DNA of 40,652 bases, taken from Chloroflexota bacterium. Its GTDB lineage: Bacteria > Chloroflexota > Dehalococcoidia > CAUJGQ01. Below, piece by piece: positions 31,829 to 40,650 of this stretch. A model generated the notes under the pieces. The model was not told the DNA's origin and searched no databases. It saw nothing but the letters and a program-made list of their open reading frames with translations. The position numbers and the translations under genes are program-made. The stretch is taken from NCBI GenBank assembly GCA_963170165.1, contig CAUJGQ010000066.1, forward strand, positions 1 to 40,652, read 5' to 3'. Numbering within the stretch: the stretch's first letter is position 1; every line of letters begins with the position of its first letter.

Positions 31829-32416
31829 CTACTCATCGATAACGGCGGTGGTCGCGACCTCTCCACCCCGGGCGCGCACCACGGCCAGGGCTGCTGCCCC
31901 GTCTCCGGGCTGCATGTCCACGGCGCGGATAGCGTCTTCCAGCACCACGGCCGCAAATCCCGCGGACAGAGCGTCCTCCGCAGAGGCGCGTACGCAGTAC
32001 TCCGTTGCCAGCCCGCCGATGAACAGGCGTCGCACACCCAGCCCTCGCAGCACACCGGCCAGCGGCCGGCCGTCCTCCGCCACGGCGTCAAAGGCGGAGT
32101 AGCCGTCGTGCGTCGGGCTCATCCCCTTGGAGACGAGCCACGCACCGGCGGGCAAGCGCAGGGTAGGATGCAGTTCCGCGCCGGGTGTGCCCTGGATGCA
32201 GTGCGGCGGCCAGACGCCCCCACCGCCCTGGAAGTGCACGGTCTCGGCGGGGTGCCAGTCGCGCGCGGCGATGACGGGCAGCCCGGCGCTGGCGAAGCGC
32301 TGGGCGACGTCGCTCAGCAGCGACGCTACTTCATCACCACCGGCCACCGGCAAAGCTCCACCCGGGCAGAAGTCGTTCTGCACATCCACGATCAGCAGGG
32401 CATCGCCTGGTTGCAT
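31829..32416 (-). CDS. pncA: Nicotinamidase (isochorismatase-like fold)
   Basis: 195-aa cytoplasmic amidase that converts nicotinamide to nicotinate for NAD salvage. The catalytic triad is Asp11 (LLIVDVQNDFCPGG), Lys97 (SKGMSPTHDGYS) and Cys141 (GLATEYCVRAS). The metal ligands are Asp53 and His55 in ARDWHP and His72 in WPPHCIQGTPGAELH, a set specific to PncA-type nicotinamidases rather than other isochorismatase homologues. The ATG at 32416 has GGAGC seven bases upstream; an upstream in-frame ATG at 32503 adds 29 residues of no known type. No other NAD-salvage gene is adjacent. The 140-base gap to the next minus-strand gene holds that gene's promoter. Confidence 0.93.
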   Translation of the reverse strand: MQPGDALLIVDVQNDFCPGGALPVAGGDEVASLLSDVAQRFASAGLPVIAARDWHPAETVHFQGGGGVWPPHCIQGTPGAELHPTLRLPAGAWLVSKGMSPTHDGYSAFDAVAEDGRPLAGVLRGLGVRRLFIGGLATEYCVRASAEDALSAGFAAVVLEDAIRAVDMQPGDGAAALAVVRARGGEVATTAVIDE

Positions 32417-32567
32417 GGGTTTGCTCCGTTGCGCTGCGCGGGCATCCGGTGACGGAGGGTAGGACAGCAACGGCGCCACTGCCATCCGATCAATCCCGCT
32501 CATCCGCTGCCGCCGGCTTCCCGGGGCCGGTACCGGATACCTGGCACGCCTGTCGCATCCATCCTAT

Positions 32568-32596
32568 CCTGACGCGCTGTAGGAGTGTGGTAGGAT
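32568..32596 (+). promoter_or_regulatory. Possible promoter for the Bax-inhibitor-1-like gene
   Basis: CCTGAC/CTGACG (32568-32574) and TAGGAT (32591-32596), spacer 16-17. ATCCTA at 32561-32566 is the inverse of TAGGAT and could provide a -10 for the divergent nicotinamidase gene. Confidence 0.4.
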
Positions 32597-32640
32597 CGAG
32601 AGTGCCGCGGGGAAGCGGCGGAGCTTGAGGAGGGAGTCGG

Positions 32641-33294
32641 GTGTCGTACTTCCCATCGGAGCGGGCGCGGTCGGGGCAACTGTCCAGCGGCCTGCTGAGT
32701 AAAGTCTTCGGATTGGTGGCGTTCTCGCTTGCGTTCGCCGTCGCCGGCGGCGTGGTGGGCGCGCGACTCGGCCCGGGCTGGATGTGGCCGCTGTTGATCG
32801 GGCAGCTTGTCCTGATCTTCGCGGTGCAGGGACTCCGCGAGAAAGACGGGCTGAACCTCGTCCTGCTCTACGGCTTCACGTTCGTCTCCGGCATGACCGT
32901 GGGGATGATCGTTGATGCCTACATCGGTGCGGGACTCGGTTCCATCGTCCTGCAGGCAGTGGCGATCACCGGCGTGATGACGCTGGGACTCTCCACCTAT
33001 GCACTGGTGACGAAACGCGACTTCTCTGGGCTGGCGCCGTACCTGTTCATGGGGCTACTGGGGTTGATCGTCGCCGGTCTGATCGGCATCTTCGTGGGCG
33101 GCGGCCTGTTCCAGGTGGTGCTGGGCTGGGCCGGGGCCATCCTCTTTAGCCTGATGCTGGTGTTTGACGTGCAGCGTGCCAAGTACCTGCCAGACACGAT
33201 GGGCAACGCCGTCGTCATCGCGCTCGGCATCTACCTGGATATCATCAACATCTTCCTGTCCATCCTGCGCATCCTGGGCGGCAACCGCAATTAG
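32641..33294 (+). CDS. Bax inhibitor-1/YccA/YbhL family membrane protein
   Basis: 217-aa protein with about seven membrane helices. The family C-terminus is clear: DVQRAKYLPD, then IYLDIINIFLSILRILG, equivalent to the conserved Asp and NLF-x-LLR element of TMBIM proteins. The SGMTVGMIVD region matches the middle of the family. These proteins are pH-sensitive Ca2+ leak channels in characterised cases; in bacteria the physiological role is open. The GTG at 32641 is preceded by GAGGAGGGAG. A strong terminator follows 30 bases after the stop, so it is monocistronic. Confidence 0.93.
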   Translation: MSYFPSERARSGQLSSGLLSKVFGLVAFSLAFAVAGGVVGARLGPGWMWPLLIGQLVLIFAVQGLREKDGLNLVLLYGFTFVSGMTVGMIVDAYIGAGLGSIVLQAVAITGVMTLGLSTYALVTKRDFSGLAPYLFMGLLGLIVAGLIGIFVGGGLFQVVLGWAGAILFSLMLVFDVQRAKYLPDTMGNAVVIALGIYLDIINIFLSILRILGGNRN

Positions 33295-33323
33295 GCGGCG
33301 GTATCCAAGGATGGTCATCCCCT

Positions 33324-33353
33324 GCCCCATCTCCTGCGATCAGGAGATGGGGC
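33324..33353 (+). terminator. Strong intrinsic terminator after the Bax-inhibitor-1-like gene
   Basis: GCCCCATCTCCTG (33324-33336) and CAGGAGATGGGGC (33341-33353) form a perfect 13-bp stem with a four-base CGAT loop, followed by a T-enriched GTTCTCTT. Confidence 0.88.
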
Positions 33354-33498
33354 GTTCTCTTGCCCGCTCGTCGTTCCCCGCTACCGGCCCAATGCGTCAT
33401 AATCGAGGGGAGCGCCGAGCGCGCAGGCGTTGCGACCCCACCCGCTCCCCGTCCCCCGCTCCCCGCTCCTGACCACCCCACTCACGGAGGATCCTGCC

Positions 33499-34932
33499 GT
33501 GGCGACCGACGCCCACGCTCATGCACAGCCCGCGACGCACGGCCCCACCCGCACCGAAACCGACAGCATGGGGCCGATGCTGGTTCCGGCGGACAAGTAC
33601 TATGGCGCACAGACCGCCCGTTCTCTCGTCCACTTTGACATCTCTGAGGACCGCATCCCCCCTGCAGTCATCCGGGCAATGGCCATCCTCAAGCGCGCCG
33701 CCGCCGAGGTCAACCGCGACCTGGGGCTGCTGGCGCCGGACCTGGCGGGGCACATCGTCGAAGCAGCGACCGAAGTCGCCGAGGGCAGGCTGAGCGACCA
33801 CTTCCCCTTGCGGGTCTGGCAGACCGGCTCCGGCACGCAGACCAACATGAACGTCAACGAGGTGATCTCAAACCGCGCCATCGAGCTGGCGGGCGGGCAG
33901 ATGGGCAGCAAGCAGCCTGTCCACCCCAACGACCACGTCAACATGTCGCAGTCTTCCAACGACACCTTCCCCACCGCCATGCACATTGCGGCGGCGGAGG
34001 AGGTGATAGGGCGGCTGCTACCCGCCGTACATACGCTACGCGATGCGCTGGCAGAGAAAGCGGCGGCCTGGGACGGCATCATCAAGATCGGTCGCACCCA
34101 CCTGATGGACGCCGTGCCCCTGACGTTGGGGCAGGAGTTCAGCGGGTATGTGGACCAACTTGATCATGGCCTGCGTCGCATCGAGCAGACGCTACCGGAC
34201 ATCTACGAGCTGGCCATCGGCGGCACGGCGGTGGGCACCGGGCTCAACACCCACCCACAGTTTGCCGAGCGGACGGCAGCGCGCATCGCCGATCTGACAG
34301 GGCTGCCGTTCGTCTCCGCGCCCAACAAGTTCGCGGCGCTGGCGGGGCACGATGCGCTAGTCATGGCGAGCGGCGCGCTCAAGGCACTGGCAACCTCCCT
34401 GATGAAGCTGGCCAACGACGTGCGCTGGATGGGCTCGGGGCCGCGTTCTGGCTTGGGCGAGCTGGCGCTGCCGGAGAACGAACCTGGTTCATCGATCATG
34501 CCCGGCAAGGTCAACCCCACGCAGTCCGAAGCGATGACGATGGTGTGTGTGCAGGTGATGGGCAACGACACCGCCATCACCGTGGCCGGCTCGCAAGGCA
34601 ACTTCGAGCTTAACGTCTTCAAGCCGGTGATTATTCACAACTTCCTGCACTCCGTTCGCCTGCTGGCGGATGCCTGCCGTTCGTTCACCGAGCACTGCGT
34701 CGTTGGCATCGAGCCGCGTATCGACCAGATCAACCAGCACATGAGCCGCTCGTTGATGCTGGTAACGGCGCTCAACACCCATATCGGCTACGACAACGCC
34801 GCCAAGATTGCCAAGAAAGCACACGCCGAGGGCACGACGCTCCAGCAGGCCGGCCTCAGCCTTGGTCTGCTCACGGCCGAGCAGTTTGACCAGTGGGTGC
34901 GACCCGAGGAGATGCTCGGGCCATCCTCGTGA
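33499..34932 (+). CDS. fumC: Fumarate hydratase class II
   Basis: TCA-cycle enzyme interconverting fumarate and malate; 477 aa, homotetrameric, Fe-independent. Seen: [19 protein letters not shown], the substrate-binding [14 protein letters not shown], the [14 protein letters not shown] block and the fumarase/aspartase signature [11 protein letters not shown]. Length is normal except for about 15 extra His/Ala-rich residues at the N-terminus. The GTG at 33499 is chosen for GGAGG eight bases upstream. CATAAT at 33398-33403 could be its -10 box, without a clear -35. It is separated from the preceding gene by a strong terminator. Confidence 0.96.
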   Translation: MATDAHAHAQPATHGPTRTETDSMGPMLVPADKYYGAQTARSLVHFDISEDRIPPAVIRAMAILKRAAAEVNRDLGLLAPDLAGHIVEAATEVAEGRLSDHFPLRVWQTGSGTQTNMNVNEVISNRAIELAGGQMGSKQPVHPNDHVNMSQSSNDTFPTAMHIAAAEEVIGRLLPAVHTLRDALAEKAAAWDGIIKIGRTHLMDAVPLTLGQEFSGYVDQLDHGLRRIEQTLPDIYELAIGGTAVGTGLNTHPQFAERTAARIADLTGLPFVSAPNKFAALAGHDALVMASGALKALATSLMKLANDVRWMGSGPRSGLGELALPENEPGSSIMPGKVNPTQSEAMTMVCVQVMGNDTAITVAGSQGNFELNVFKPVIIHNFLHSVRLLADACRSFTEHCVVGIEPRIDQINQHMSRSLMLVTALNTHIGYDNAAKIAKKAHAEGTTLQQAGLSLGLLTAEQFDQWVRPEEMLGPSS

Positions 34933-35067
34933 ACCGGTATCCGGCGCCCGGAGAACGTGCGGAACCTCGAGCGATGAACCGCCGGGCAAGCCACAGGCAG
35001 CACGGCAGGGGTCAACCTCCCAGATGACAGCGAGCAGGTCACGCGAACCGCAGAAAGCTTCACCGCC

Positions 35068-35421
35068 ATGACCGACCGCGCAGACCGCCGCGAGCAGGTG
35101 CGACAGTACAAGCGCAACCATCCAGAGGCAGGGGTGTACCGCATCGTCAACCGGCGCACCGGCCGGATGCTGGTGGGCTCGGCTGCCAACCTGGCCAGCG
35201 TCCATAACCGGCTGGCGTTCGCCCGCAGCACCGGCAGTACCGGCGCGCTGGACTACCGGCTGCTGGCAGACGCCCGCCACGACGGACTCGACGTCTTCGA
35301 GCTGGAGGTACTGGATATCGTGCAGCCACCGGCCGAGGCCACCCGCGAGGAGATCGCGGCCGAGCTGGCTACTCTGGAAGCGCTGTGGCGCGAGCGCTAT
35401 GACCCGCTGCTCCTCTATTGA
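35068..35421 (+). CDS. GIY-YIG nuclease-like small protein
   Basis: 117-aa protein resembling the small stand-alone GIY-YIG family of bacteria. The GIY equivalent is GVYRIVNRRTGR (Tyr24), the YIG equivalent is MLVGSAANL (Leu35 replaces Tyr), and the NRLAFARSTGSTG segment and the C-terminal AELATLEALWRERYDP helix match that subgroup. Loss of the second Tyr makes nuclease activity doubtful. The ribosome-binding site before ATG 35068 is poor. The preceding 135 bases carry no other gene. Confidence 0.75.
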   Translation: MTDRADRREQVRQYKRNHPEAGVYRIVNRRTGRMLVGSAANLASVHNRLAFARSTGSTGALDYRLLADARHDGLDVFELEVLDIVQPPAEATREEIAAELATLEALWRERYDPLLLY

Positions 35422-35570
35422 GCGGCCACAGATCTTCGCATACAGCCGAGCGTGGCCGCGGCTGTGCCGCAAGCACCGGCCGGCGGCTGAGCGCCGTGAC
35501 AACGCGGCCGCTGCCATGCTCGCAGGGTCAACGGACGATGATTACGCGCGCAGCCCGTCCTTGCTAGTCA

Positions 35571-35592
35571 CTGACCAGTGAGTGCTGGTCGG
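35571..35592 (+). promoter_or_regulatory. Hairpin directly before the helicase ribosome-binding site
   Basis: CTGACCAG (35571-35578) and CTGGTCGG (35585-35592) form an 8-pair stem with one G-U pair and a TGAGTG loop. It ends just before the AAGGGA of the helicase gene. The rest of the 187-base gap (35422-35608) shows nothing I can name. Confidence 0.45.
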
Positions 35593-35608
35593 AACGAAGG
35601 GAACCACC

Positions 35609-37132
35609 ATGGCGGATTTTGCAGAGCTGGGGCTGCGCCCCGAGGTATTGCGGGCGGTTGCCGACCTCGGCTTCGAAGAGCCGTCACCGGTGCAGGCACG
35701 CGCCATTCCTTTGTTGATGGCCGGGCGGGATCTGATCGCCCAGGCGATGACCGGGACGGGCAAGACGGCTGCCTTTGGCATCCCCTTGGTCGAGCGGCTG
35801 GACCCCGACAATGACGCCATCCAGGGAGTGGTGCTGGCACCCACGCGCGAACTGGCGGTGCAGGTGGCCGAGCAGATCCACCAGCTCGGCCGCCATCGCG
35901 GGCTGCGCGTCGTGCCGATTTACGGCGGACAGCCCTACGAACGCCAGTTCCGCGCCCTCCGCGCCGGCGTGCAGATCGTGGTCGCCACCCCCGGGCGCCT
36001 CATGGACCATATGCGCCGGGGCACGGCCGATCTGTCCGGCGTGCGGATCATGGTGCTCGATGAAGCCGATGAGATGCTCAACATGGGCTTCCTCGAGGAC
36101 ATCGAGTTCGTACTGTCGCACCTACCGGAGGAGCGGCAGACAGCGCTGTTTTCTGCCACCATGCCAGACCCGATCCGCGACCTGGCCGCACGCTACCTGA
36201 CCGAGCCGGAGACCGTAACGCTCGGCAGCCCCCGCGGAACCACCGTGGAAGCCATTGCCCAGCGCTACTATGAGGTGCCGGGGCGGCACAAGTTCGAGGC
36301 GCTGGTGCGGGTTTTGGATGTGGAGCAACCGTCCCTGGGGATCATCTTCTGCGGCACCAAGCGCGCAGTGGACGACGTGACGGAGGGACTGCGTGCCCGT
36401 GGTTACCGGGCAGAGGCGATTCACGGCGACATGTCCCAGATGATGCGGGAACGGGCGATCGGCGCGTTACGCGGCGGCCGGGCAGAACTGCTGGTCGCCA
36501 CCGATGTCGCCGCCCGCGGGCTGGATATCGAACAGGTCACCCACGTCATCAACTTCGACCTGCCCCAAGACCCGGAGTACTATGTCCACCGCATCGGCCG
36601 CACTGGCCGGGCCGGGCGCAGTGGTGAGGCGCTGACATTCGTCACGCCGTGGGAGATGCGCGAGTTCCGGTTTATCGAGCGCAGCACCGGGGCCCGCATC
36701 CGCAGGGCGGCCATCCCCACCGCGGCCGAGGTGGCCGAGCGTGAGCGCGAGCTGCTGGCTGAGCGGGTGATGAGCGTGCTGCGAAACGGCGCTACCGCCC
36801 GTTACCGGGCGCTCGTCGAAGAGCTGTCCGAGGACCATGACCCCGTCGACATCGCCGCCGCCGCCATCGCGATGGCAGAGCAGGCGCGCGGCAGCGACGG
36901 CGCAGACCGCTCCGCAGCGGCGCAGGCCTCGGCCGAACTGGAGGCATGGCTCCGCCGTCCACCACCGCCACCGGCTCCGCCCCGCCTATCGGGGCAGCGC
37001 TACAGCGGGCCACGGCGCGGGCCGGCGCCGTGGGATCGCGAGAACCGCCCGGAGCGCCGTGGCCCGCTGCCACCGCGTGGCGGCCCAAACGGTCCGCCGC
37101 GGCGCTTCACCTCCCGCCGGCGGCAGGATTGA
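35609..37132 (+). CDS. DEAD-box ATP-dependent RNA helicase
   Basis: RNA helicase of 507 aa, likely for ribosome assembly or mRNA turnover. Motifs in order: Q motif FEEPSPVQ, Walker A TGTGKT (48-53), PTRELA, TPGR, DEAD (151-154), SAT (182-184), the C-terminal RecA domain with IIFCGTKRAVDDV, ATDVAARGLDIE and HRIGRTGRAGR. After about residue 440 comes a disordered, Arg/Gly/Pro-rich tail (PRRGPAPWDRENRPERRG), typical of RNA-binding extensions. The ATG at 35609 has AAGGGA about seven bases upstream. RNase Y follows from its own promoter, and the two may meet in RNA decay. Confidence 0.95.
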   Translation: MADFAELGLRPEVLRAVADLGFEEPSPVQARAIPLLMAGRDLIAQAMTGTGKTAAFGIPLVERLDPDNDAIQGVVLAPTRELAVQVAEQIHQLGRHRGLRVVPIYGGQPYERQFRALRAGVQIVVATPGRLMDHMRRGTADLSGVRIMVLDEADEMLNMGFLEDIEFVLSHLPEERQTALFSATMPDPIRDLAARYLTEPETVTLGSPRGTTVEAIAQRYYEVPGRHKFEALVRVLDVEQPSLGIIFCGTKRAVDDVTEGLRARGYRAEAIHGDMSQMMRERAIGALRGGRAELLVATDVAARGLDIEQVTHVINFDLPQDPEYYVHRIGRTGRAGRSGEALTFVTPWEMREFRFIERSTGARIRRAAIPTAAEVAERERELLAERVMSVLRNGATARYRALVEELSEDHDPVDIAAAAIAMAEQARGSDGADRSAAAQASAELEAWLRRPPPPPAPPRLSGQRYSGPRRGPAPWDRENRPERRGPLPPRGGPNGPPRRFTSRRRQD

Positions 37133-37148
37133 TATCTCGCTATTACGA

Positions 37149-37197
37149 CTATATGTATACGATATAGTTGACAGTGCGGTGCACACCCGCCTATCAT
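37149..37197 (+). promoter_or_regulatory. RNase Y promoter with an abutting AT-rich palindrome
   Basis: TTGACA (37168-37173), 18-base spacer, TATCAT (37192-37197). Directly upstream CTATAT-GTATACG-ATATAG (37149-37167) is an imperfect palindrome with perfect 6-bp arms, in a short AT-rich island. It could act as an UP element or an operator. Confidence 0.75.
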
Positions 37198-37268
37198 GAG
37201 GCCGGTAGTTCGCCCTGCGGCCGTCAGAGATCCCCGCGCGGTGCGGGATTGAAAGAAGAACAGACGCC

Positions 37269-38804
37269 ATGGTCATCGGCCTGATAATTGGCCTGGTGAT
37301 CGGCGCTGTGGTGGTCGGGGCGATCGCTACCGTCGTCATCGGTTCGCGGCGGAAGGCTGCTGTGATCTCGTCGGAAGCAGCGCAGGGCGAAGCCGCCCGC
37401 ATCGTTGCTGAAGCTGAGACCCGGCACAAAGAGCTGCTGCTTGAGGCAAAGGAAGAAGCTATCCGGCTGCGCTCGCAGGCGGATGGCGAGTTAACCGAGC
37501 GCCGTGCCGAAGTCGCCCGTCAGGAGCGGCGGTTGGCCCAGCGGGAGGAGAACCTCGACAAGAAGTCCGATGCCGTTGAGCGGCGCGAGCGCGGGTTGAC
37601 CGCGCGGGAAGCCGAGATCGAGGCGCTGCGGGCGCAGGCGGAGGAGCTGCGGCTGGAGCGCACACGCGAAATTGAGCGGGTCGCTGAGCTGACACGTCAG
37701 CAGGCGCGGGACTTGGTGCTAGCCGAAGTCGAGCGTGAGGCGCGGGAGGATGCCAACCGACGCCTGCGCGCCATGGAGGCCGAAGCCAAAGACACCGCCG
37801 ACCGGCGCGCCCGTTCCATCCTGGCCACCGCGATGCAGCGGGTAACCACGGATGTCGCGGCTGAGACGACGGTGACGGTCGTCCCCATCCCCAGCGACGA
37901 CATGAAGGGCCGCATCATCGGACGGGAAGGGCGCAACATCCGCGCCCTCGAACACCTCACCGGTTGCGACCTGATCATCGACGACACCCCGGACGCGGTG
38001 ACGCTGTCCGGCTTCGACCCCGTGCGCCGCGAGGTCGCGCGCGTTGCCCTCACCCGCCTCATTCAGGACGGCCGCATCCATCCCACCCGCATCGAGGAGG
38101 CGGTGGAGAAGGCCAAGCGCGAGGTGGAGCAGACGCTGCGCGAGTCCGGCGAAGCGGCGGCGCTGGAGGCAGGCTGCCCCGGCCTTCACCCCGAGCTGCT
38201 CAAGGTCTTCGGCCGGCTCAAGTACCGCACGTCGTACGGGCAAAACCAGCTCAAGCACGCCGTGGAGACCTCGCAGCTCGGCGCAATCATCGCGCACGAG
38301 ATCGGCGCGAACGTCGAGGTAGCGCGCCGCGGCTGCCTGCTCCATGACCTGGGCAAAGCGCTGGACCACGAGATCGAAGGCACCCACGCCATGATCGGCG
38401 CCGACGTCGCCCGCCGCTTCGGTGTGCCGGCGCCCATCGTCCACTGCATCGAGGCCCATCACGAGGAGGTCGAGCCCTCCACCGTCGAAGCCGTCATCAC
38501 CATCATCGCCGACTCGCTCAGCGGGGGCCGGCCCGGCGCCCGGCGCGAGTCGCTGGAGCGCTACATCCAGCGGCTGGAGGCGCTGGAGAGCGTCGCCAAC
38601 AGCTTCCCCGGCGTAGAAAAGAGCTTCGCCATCCAGGCTGGGCGCGAGGTGCGCATCATCGTCCGCCCGGAGGACATCGATGACCTGGGTGCCATGCGCC
38701 TGGCGCGCGACATCAGCAAGAAGATCGAAGAGAACCTCGAGTATCCCGGACAGATCAAAGTTACCGTTGTCCGCGAAACGCGCGCCGTGGACTACGCAAA
38801 GTGA
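37269..38804 (+). CDS. rny: Ribonuclease Y
   Basis: Membrane-anchored endoribonuclease that initiates mRNA decay; 511 aa, normal length. N-terminal TM helix (2-24), long coiled coil of Glu/Arg/Ala repeats (about 35-190), KH domain with GRIIGREGRNIRALE, and a metal-dependent HD domain with HDLGKALDHE and EAHHEEVEPST. The C-terminus GQIKVTVVRETRAVDYAK is typical. The ATG at 37269 has only a weak AGAAG site; the promoter upstream is strong. The PHP phosphoesterase follows after six bases, so the two are co-transcribed. Confidence 0.97.
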   Translation: MVIGLIIGLVIGAVVVGAIATVVIGSRRKAAVISSEAAQGEAARIVAEAETRHKELLLEAKEEAIRLRSQADGELTERRAEVARQERRLAQREENLDKKSDAVERRERGLTAREAEIEALRAQAEELRLERTREIERVAELTRQQARDLVLAEVEREAREDANRRLRAMEAEAKDTADRRARSILATAMQRVTTDVAAETTVTVVPIPSDDMKGRIIGREGRNIRALEHLTGCDLIIDDTPDAVTLSGFDPVRREVARVALTRLIQDGRIHPTRIEEAVEKAKREVEQTLRESGEAAALEAGCPGLHPELLKVFGRLKYRTSYGQNQLKHAVETSQLGAIIAHEIGANVEVARRGCLLHDLGKALDHEIEGTHAMIGADVARRFGVPAPIVHCIEAHHEEVEPSTVEAVITIIADSLSGGRPGARRESLERYIQRLEALESVANSFPGVEKSFAIQAGREVRIIVRPEDIDDLGAMRLARDISKKIEENLEYPGQIKVTVVRETRAVDYAK

Positions 38805-38810
38805 GCCGCC

Positions 38811-39656
38811 ATGCGCGCCACGGGTGACTTTCACCTGCACAGCACCCATTCGGACGGCCGCAAGACCCCGGCGGAGCTGGCGGAGCTGGCCGCCGCCGCC
38901 GGTCTGCGGGTGATGGCGCTGACCGATCATGACACCCTCAACGGCATCGAGGAGATGCGCGCGGCCCTCCGCGCCCACCCCGATATCCGCCTGATCCCTG
39001 GTGTGGAACTGAGCACGGATATCCCCGGTAACGAGGTACACATCCTTGGCTACTGGGTGGACGAACGCGACCTGTCCTTTCAGGCCGAACTGGCCCGCTT
39101 TCGCGAAGGGCGGGTGGGTCGCGGCCGGGAGATGGTCGAGAAGCTGGGGCGGTTGGGCTACCCGATCTCCTTTGCCCGCGTGCAGGAGATCGCCGGCGAA
39201 GCTTCCATCGGCCGGCCCCATGTGGCACGGGCGTTGGTGGAAGCCGGACACACCGCCACCACCGACGAGGCGTTTGAGCGATTCATCGGCCGCAACGGTC
39301 CGGCCTACGCTGAGCGGGAGAAGATGACGCCCGAGGACGCGGTCCGCCTGATCACCGCCGCCGGCGGGCTCGCTGTGGTCGCCCATCCTACCTACATCGA
39401 CGACATGGAAACCGAGATTGCGAAGTTGATCCCTGCCGGGCTGACCGGGATGGAGGTCTACTACAGCCACTATCCGCCGGATGTGGTGGAGCAGCTGCGG
39501 CGCGTAGCGGAGCGGCTTGGCATCTTCCCGTTGGGTGGCAGCGACTACCACGCGATGCAGCGGCAGAACGAGACGTTACCCGGCGATATCCCTCTCCCTG
39601 ACCACGTGGTGGAGGCCTTCATGGCGCTGGGCCGCGGCCGGCCGGGGTATGTGTAG
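38811..39656 (+). CDS. PHP domain phosphoesterase (RNase AM/TrpH-like)
   Basis: 281-aa metal-dependent phosphoesterase of the PHP family, a stand-alone form like E. coli YciV/RNase AM, which act as 5'-3' exoribonucleases or 3',5'-nucleoside bisphosphate phosphatases. Metal-binding motifs are [23 protein letters not shown], a central AVVAHPTY and GGSDYHA. It follows rny by six bases, consistent with shared RNA or nucleotide turnover. An insertion domain of about residues 90-160 is normal for the family. Confidence 0.93.
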   Translation: MRATGDFHLHSTHSDGRKTPAELAELAAAAGLRVMALTDHDTLNGIEEMRAALRAHPDIRLIPGVELSTDIPGNEVHILGYWVDERDLSFQAELARFREGRVGRGREMVEKLGRLGYPISFARVQEIAGEASIGRPHVARALVEAGHTATTDEAFERFIGRNGPAYAEREKMTPEDAVRLITAAGGLAVVAHPTYIDDMETEIAKLIPAGLTGMEVYYSHYPPDVVEQLRRVAERLGIFPLGGSDYHAMQRQNETLPGDIPLPDHVVEAFMALGRGRPGYV

Positions 39657-39709
39657 CCAGTACTCACGACATTCAGCGCGCCGACCTCCCAATATCAGGA
39701 GCACCCCGC

Positions 39710-40153
39710 ATGACTGCCGCCGGCTGGGACGCCGCCCGTATCTTGGAGAGTATTCCCCACCGCTATCCCTTCCTGCTGGTCGACCGCATTCTCGAGATCT
39801 CCGAGACCGGGGCGGTTGGACTCAAGCAGGTATCGTTTGGCGATTGGTTTTTCCAGGGGCACTTTCCCGGCCAGCCCGTGATGCCCGGCGTCCTGATCGT
39901 GGAAGCGATGGCTCAGGTGGGCGCGGTGGCGTTGCTCGGCCGCCCGGGCAATGCAGGCAAGATCCCGTTCTTCGCTGGTATCGACGGCGTGCGCTTCCGC
40001 CGCCAGGTCGTTCCCGGTGACAGCCTGCGCCTGGAAGTGGAACTCACCCGTGTGCGCAGCAATGCCGGAAAGGGCCAGGGGCGGGCCCTGGTCGATGGAC
40101 AGCTCGCCGCCGAGGCCGAGTTGATGTTCGCGCTGGGGGAACGGTCGGTTTAG
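39710..40153 (+). CDS. fabZ: 3-hydroxyacyl-ACP dehydratase FabZ
   Basis: Hot-dog-fold dehydratase of type II fatty-acid synthesis, 147 aa. Catalytic His51 in [11 protein letters not shown] and Glu65 in VEAMAQ are in the normal FabZ spacing, and the N-terminal [10 protein letters not shown] is diagnostic. AGGAG lies about eight bases upstream of the ATG. It follows the PHP gene by 53 bases. The stop overlaps the convergent minus-strand gene by four bases, leaving no room for a terminator. Confidence 0.96.
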   Translation: MTAAGWDAARILESIPHRYPFLLVDRILEISETGAVGLKQVSFGDWFFQGHFPGQPVMPGVLIVEAMAQVGAVALLGRPGNAGKIPFFAGIDGVRFRRQVVPGDSLRLEVELTRVRSNAGKGQGRALVDGQLAAEAELMFALGERSV

Positions 40154-40446
40154 CCCAGGACCAGCCAGAATCCGAACAGCACCACGATCAGCACCAGCGT
40201 AAGCAGGGCGATGCGGCGCAGCTCGCCGGCGACATAGCCGTAGTCGGTCGTCGTGATACGGGTGGAAACGGGAGTCGCGGCGCGCTGAGCAGGAGCCGTC
40301 ACCCGTGGGGCTGGGGTAGGGCCGGCATCGCCCGGGCCGGGGGAGGCAAGCGGCGCGGCAGCGGCCGGAGCGGCGTCGCGGCGACGGTAACCCTGGCCGC
40401 GCGGGCGTTGCGTTCGGGTGGTCTTGGCCAATGCAGCACTCCACAT
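40150..40446 (-). CDS. Small tail-anchored membrane protein of unknown function
   Basis: 98 aa from the ATG at 40446 (105 if GTG 40467 is used). It has a basic N-terminus, a Pro/Ala-rich disordered middle and a single C-terminal hydrophobic helix of about 20 residues ([19 protein letters not shown]), so it should sit in the inner membrane with its bulk in the cytoplasm. No family is recognised. A TGGACC-N17-TATACT promoter lies upstream; the ATG leaves a 30-base leader. Low-complexity composition makes this the least certain protein of the right end. Confidence 0.6.
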   Translation of the reverse strand: MWSAALAKTTRTQRPRGQGYRRRDAAPAAAAPLASPGPGDAGPTPAPRVTAPAQRAATPVSTRITTTDYGYVAGELRRIALLTLVLIVVLFGFWLVLG

Positions 40447-40482
40447 GCGGGCCGTAACCTGCGGCACGCCCGTCCACCCTGA

Positions 40483-40511
40483 GTATAGCCATGCCCCCGG
40501 TAGCCGGTCCA
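40483..40511 (-). promoter_or_regulatory. Possible promoter for the tail-anchored protein
   Basis: Minus strand TGGACC (40511-40506), 17-base spacer, TATACT (40488-40483). The -10 matches 5 of 6 and the -35 matches 4 of 6. It is back to back with the tRNA promoter. Confidence 0.55.
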
Positions 40512-40517
40512 GTCACG

Positions 40518-40547
40518 TTGACAGCGACCGCACCCAGCCCCTAAGCT
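40518..40547 (+). promoter_or_regulatory. tRNA-Asp promoter
   Basis: TTGACA (40518-40523), 18-base spacer, TAAGCT (40542-40547), ending 30 bases before the mature tRNA 5' end. The consensus -35 fits a stable-RNA promoter. Confidence 0.75.
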
Positions 40548-40577
40548 GAAAAAGCTGTGACATCCGTCACGCTCCCT

Positions 40578-40650
40578 GGCCCCGTGGTGTAGCGGTTAAC
40601 ATGCCAGCCTGTCACGCTGGAGATCGTGGGTTCGAATCCCATCGGGGTCG
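40578..40650 (+). tRNA. tRNA-Asp (anticodon GTC)
   Basis: Complete cloverleaf: acceptor GGCCCCG with CGGGGTC (one G-U), D stem GTGT/ACAT, anticodon stem CCAGC/GCTGG with loop CTGTCAC, T arm GTGGG-TTCGAAT-CCCAT and discriminator G at 40650. The next two bases are CC at the window edge, so a genomically encoded CCA is likely but its last base is not visible. Confidence 0.98.

Noticed and set aside
37719-39551. 610-codon open frame antisense to rny and the PHP gene
   Set aside because: Long open frames on the opposite strand are expected at this GC content. rny and PHP are unmistakable on the plus strand, and the antisense product is low-complexity with no family features.
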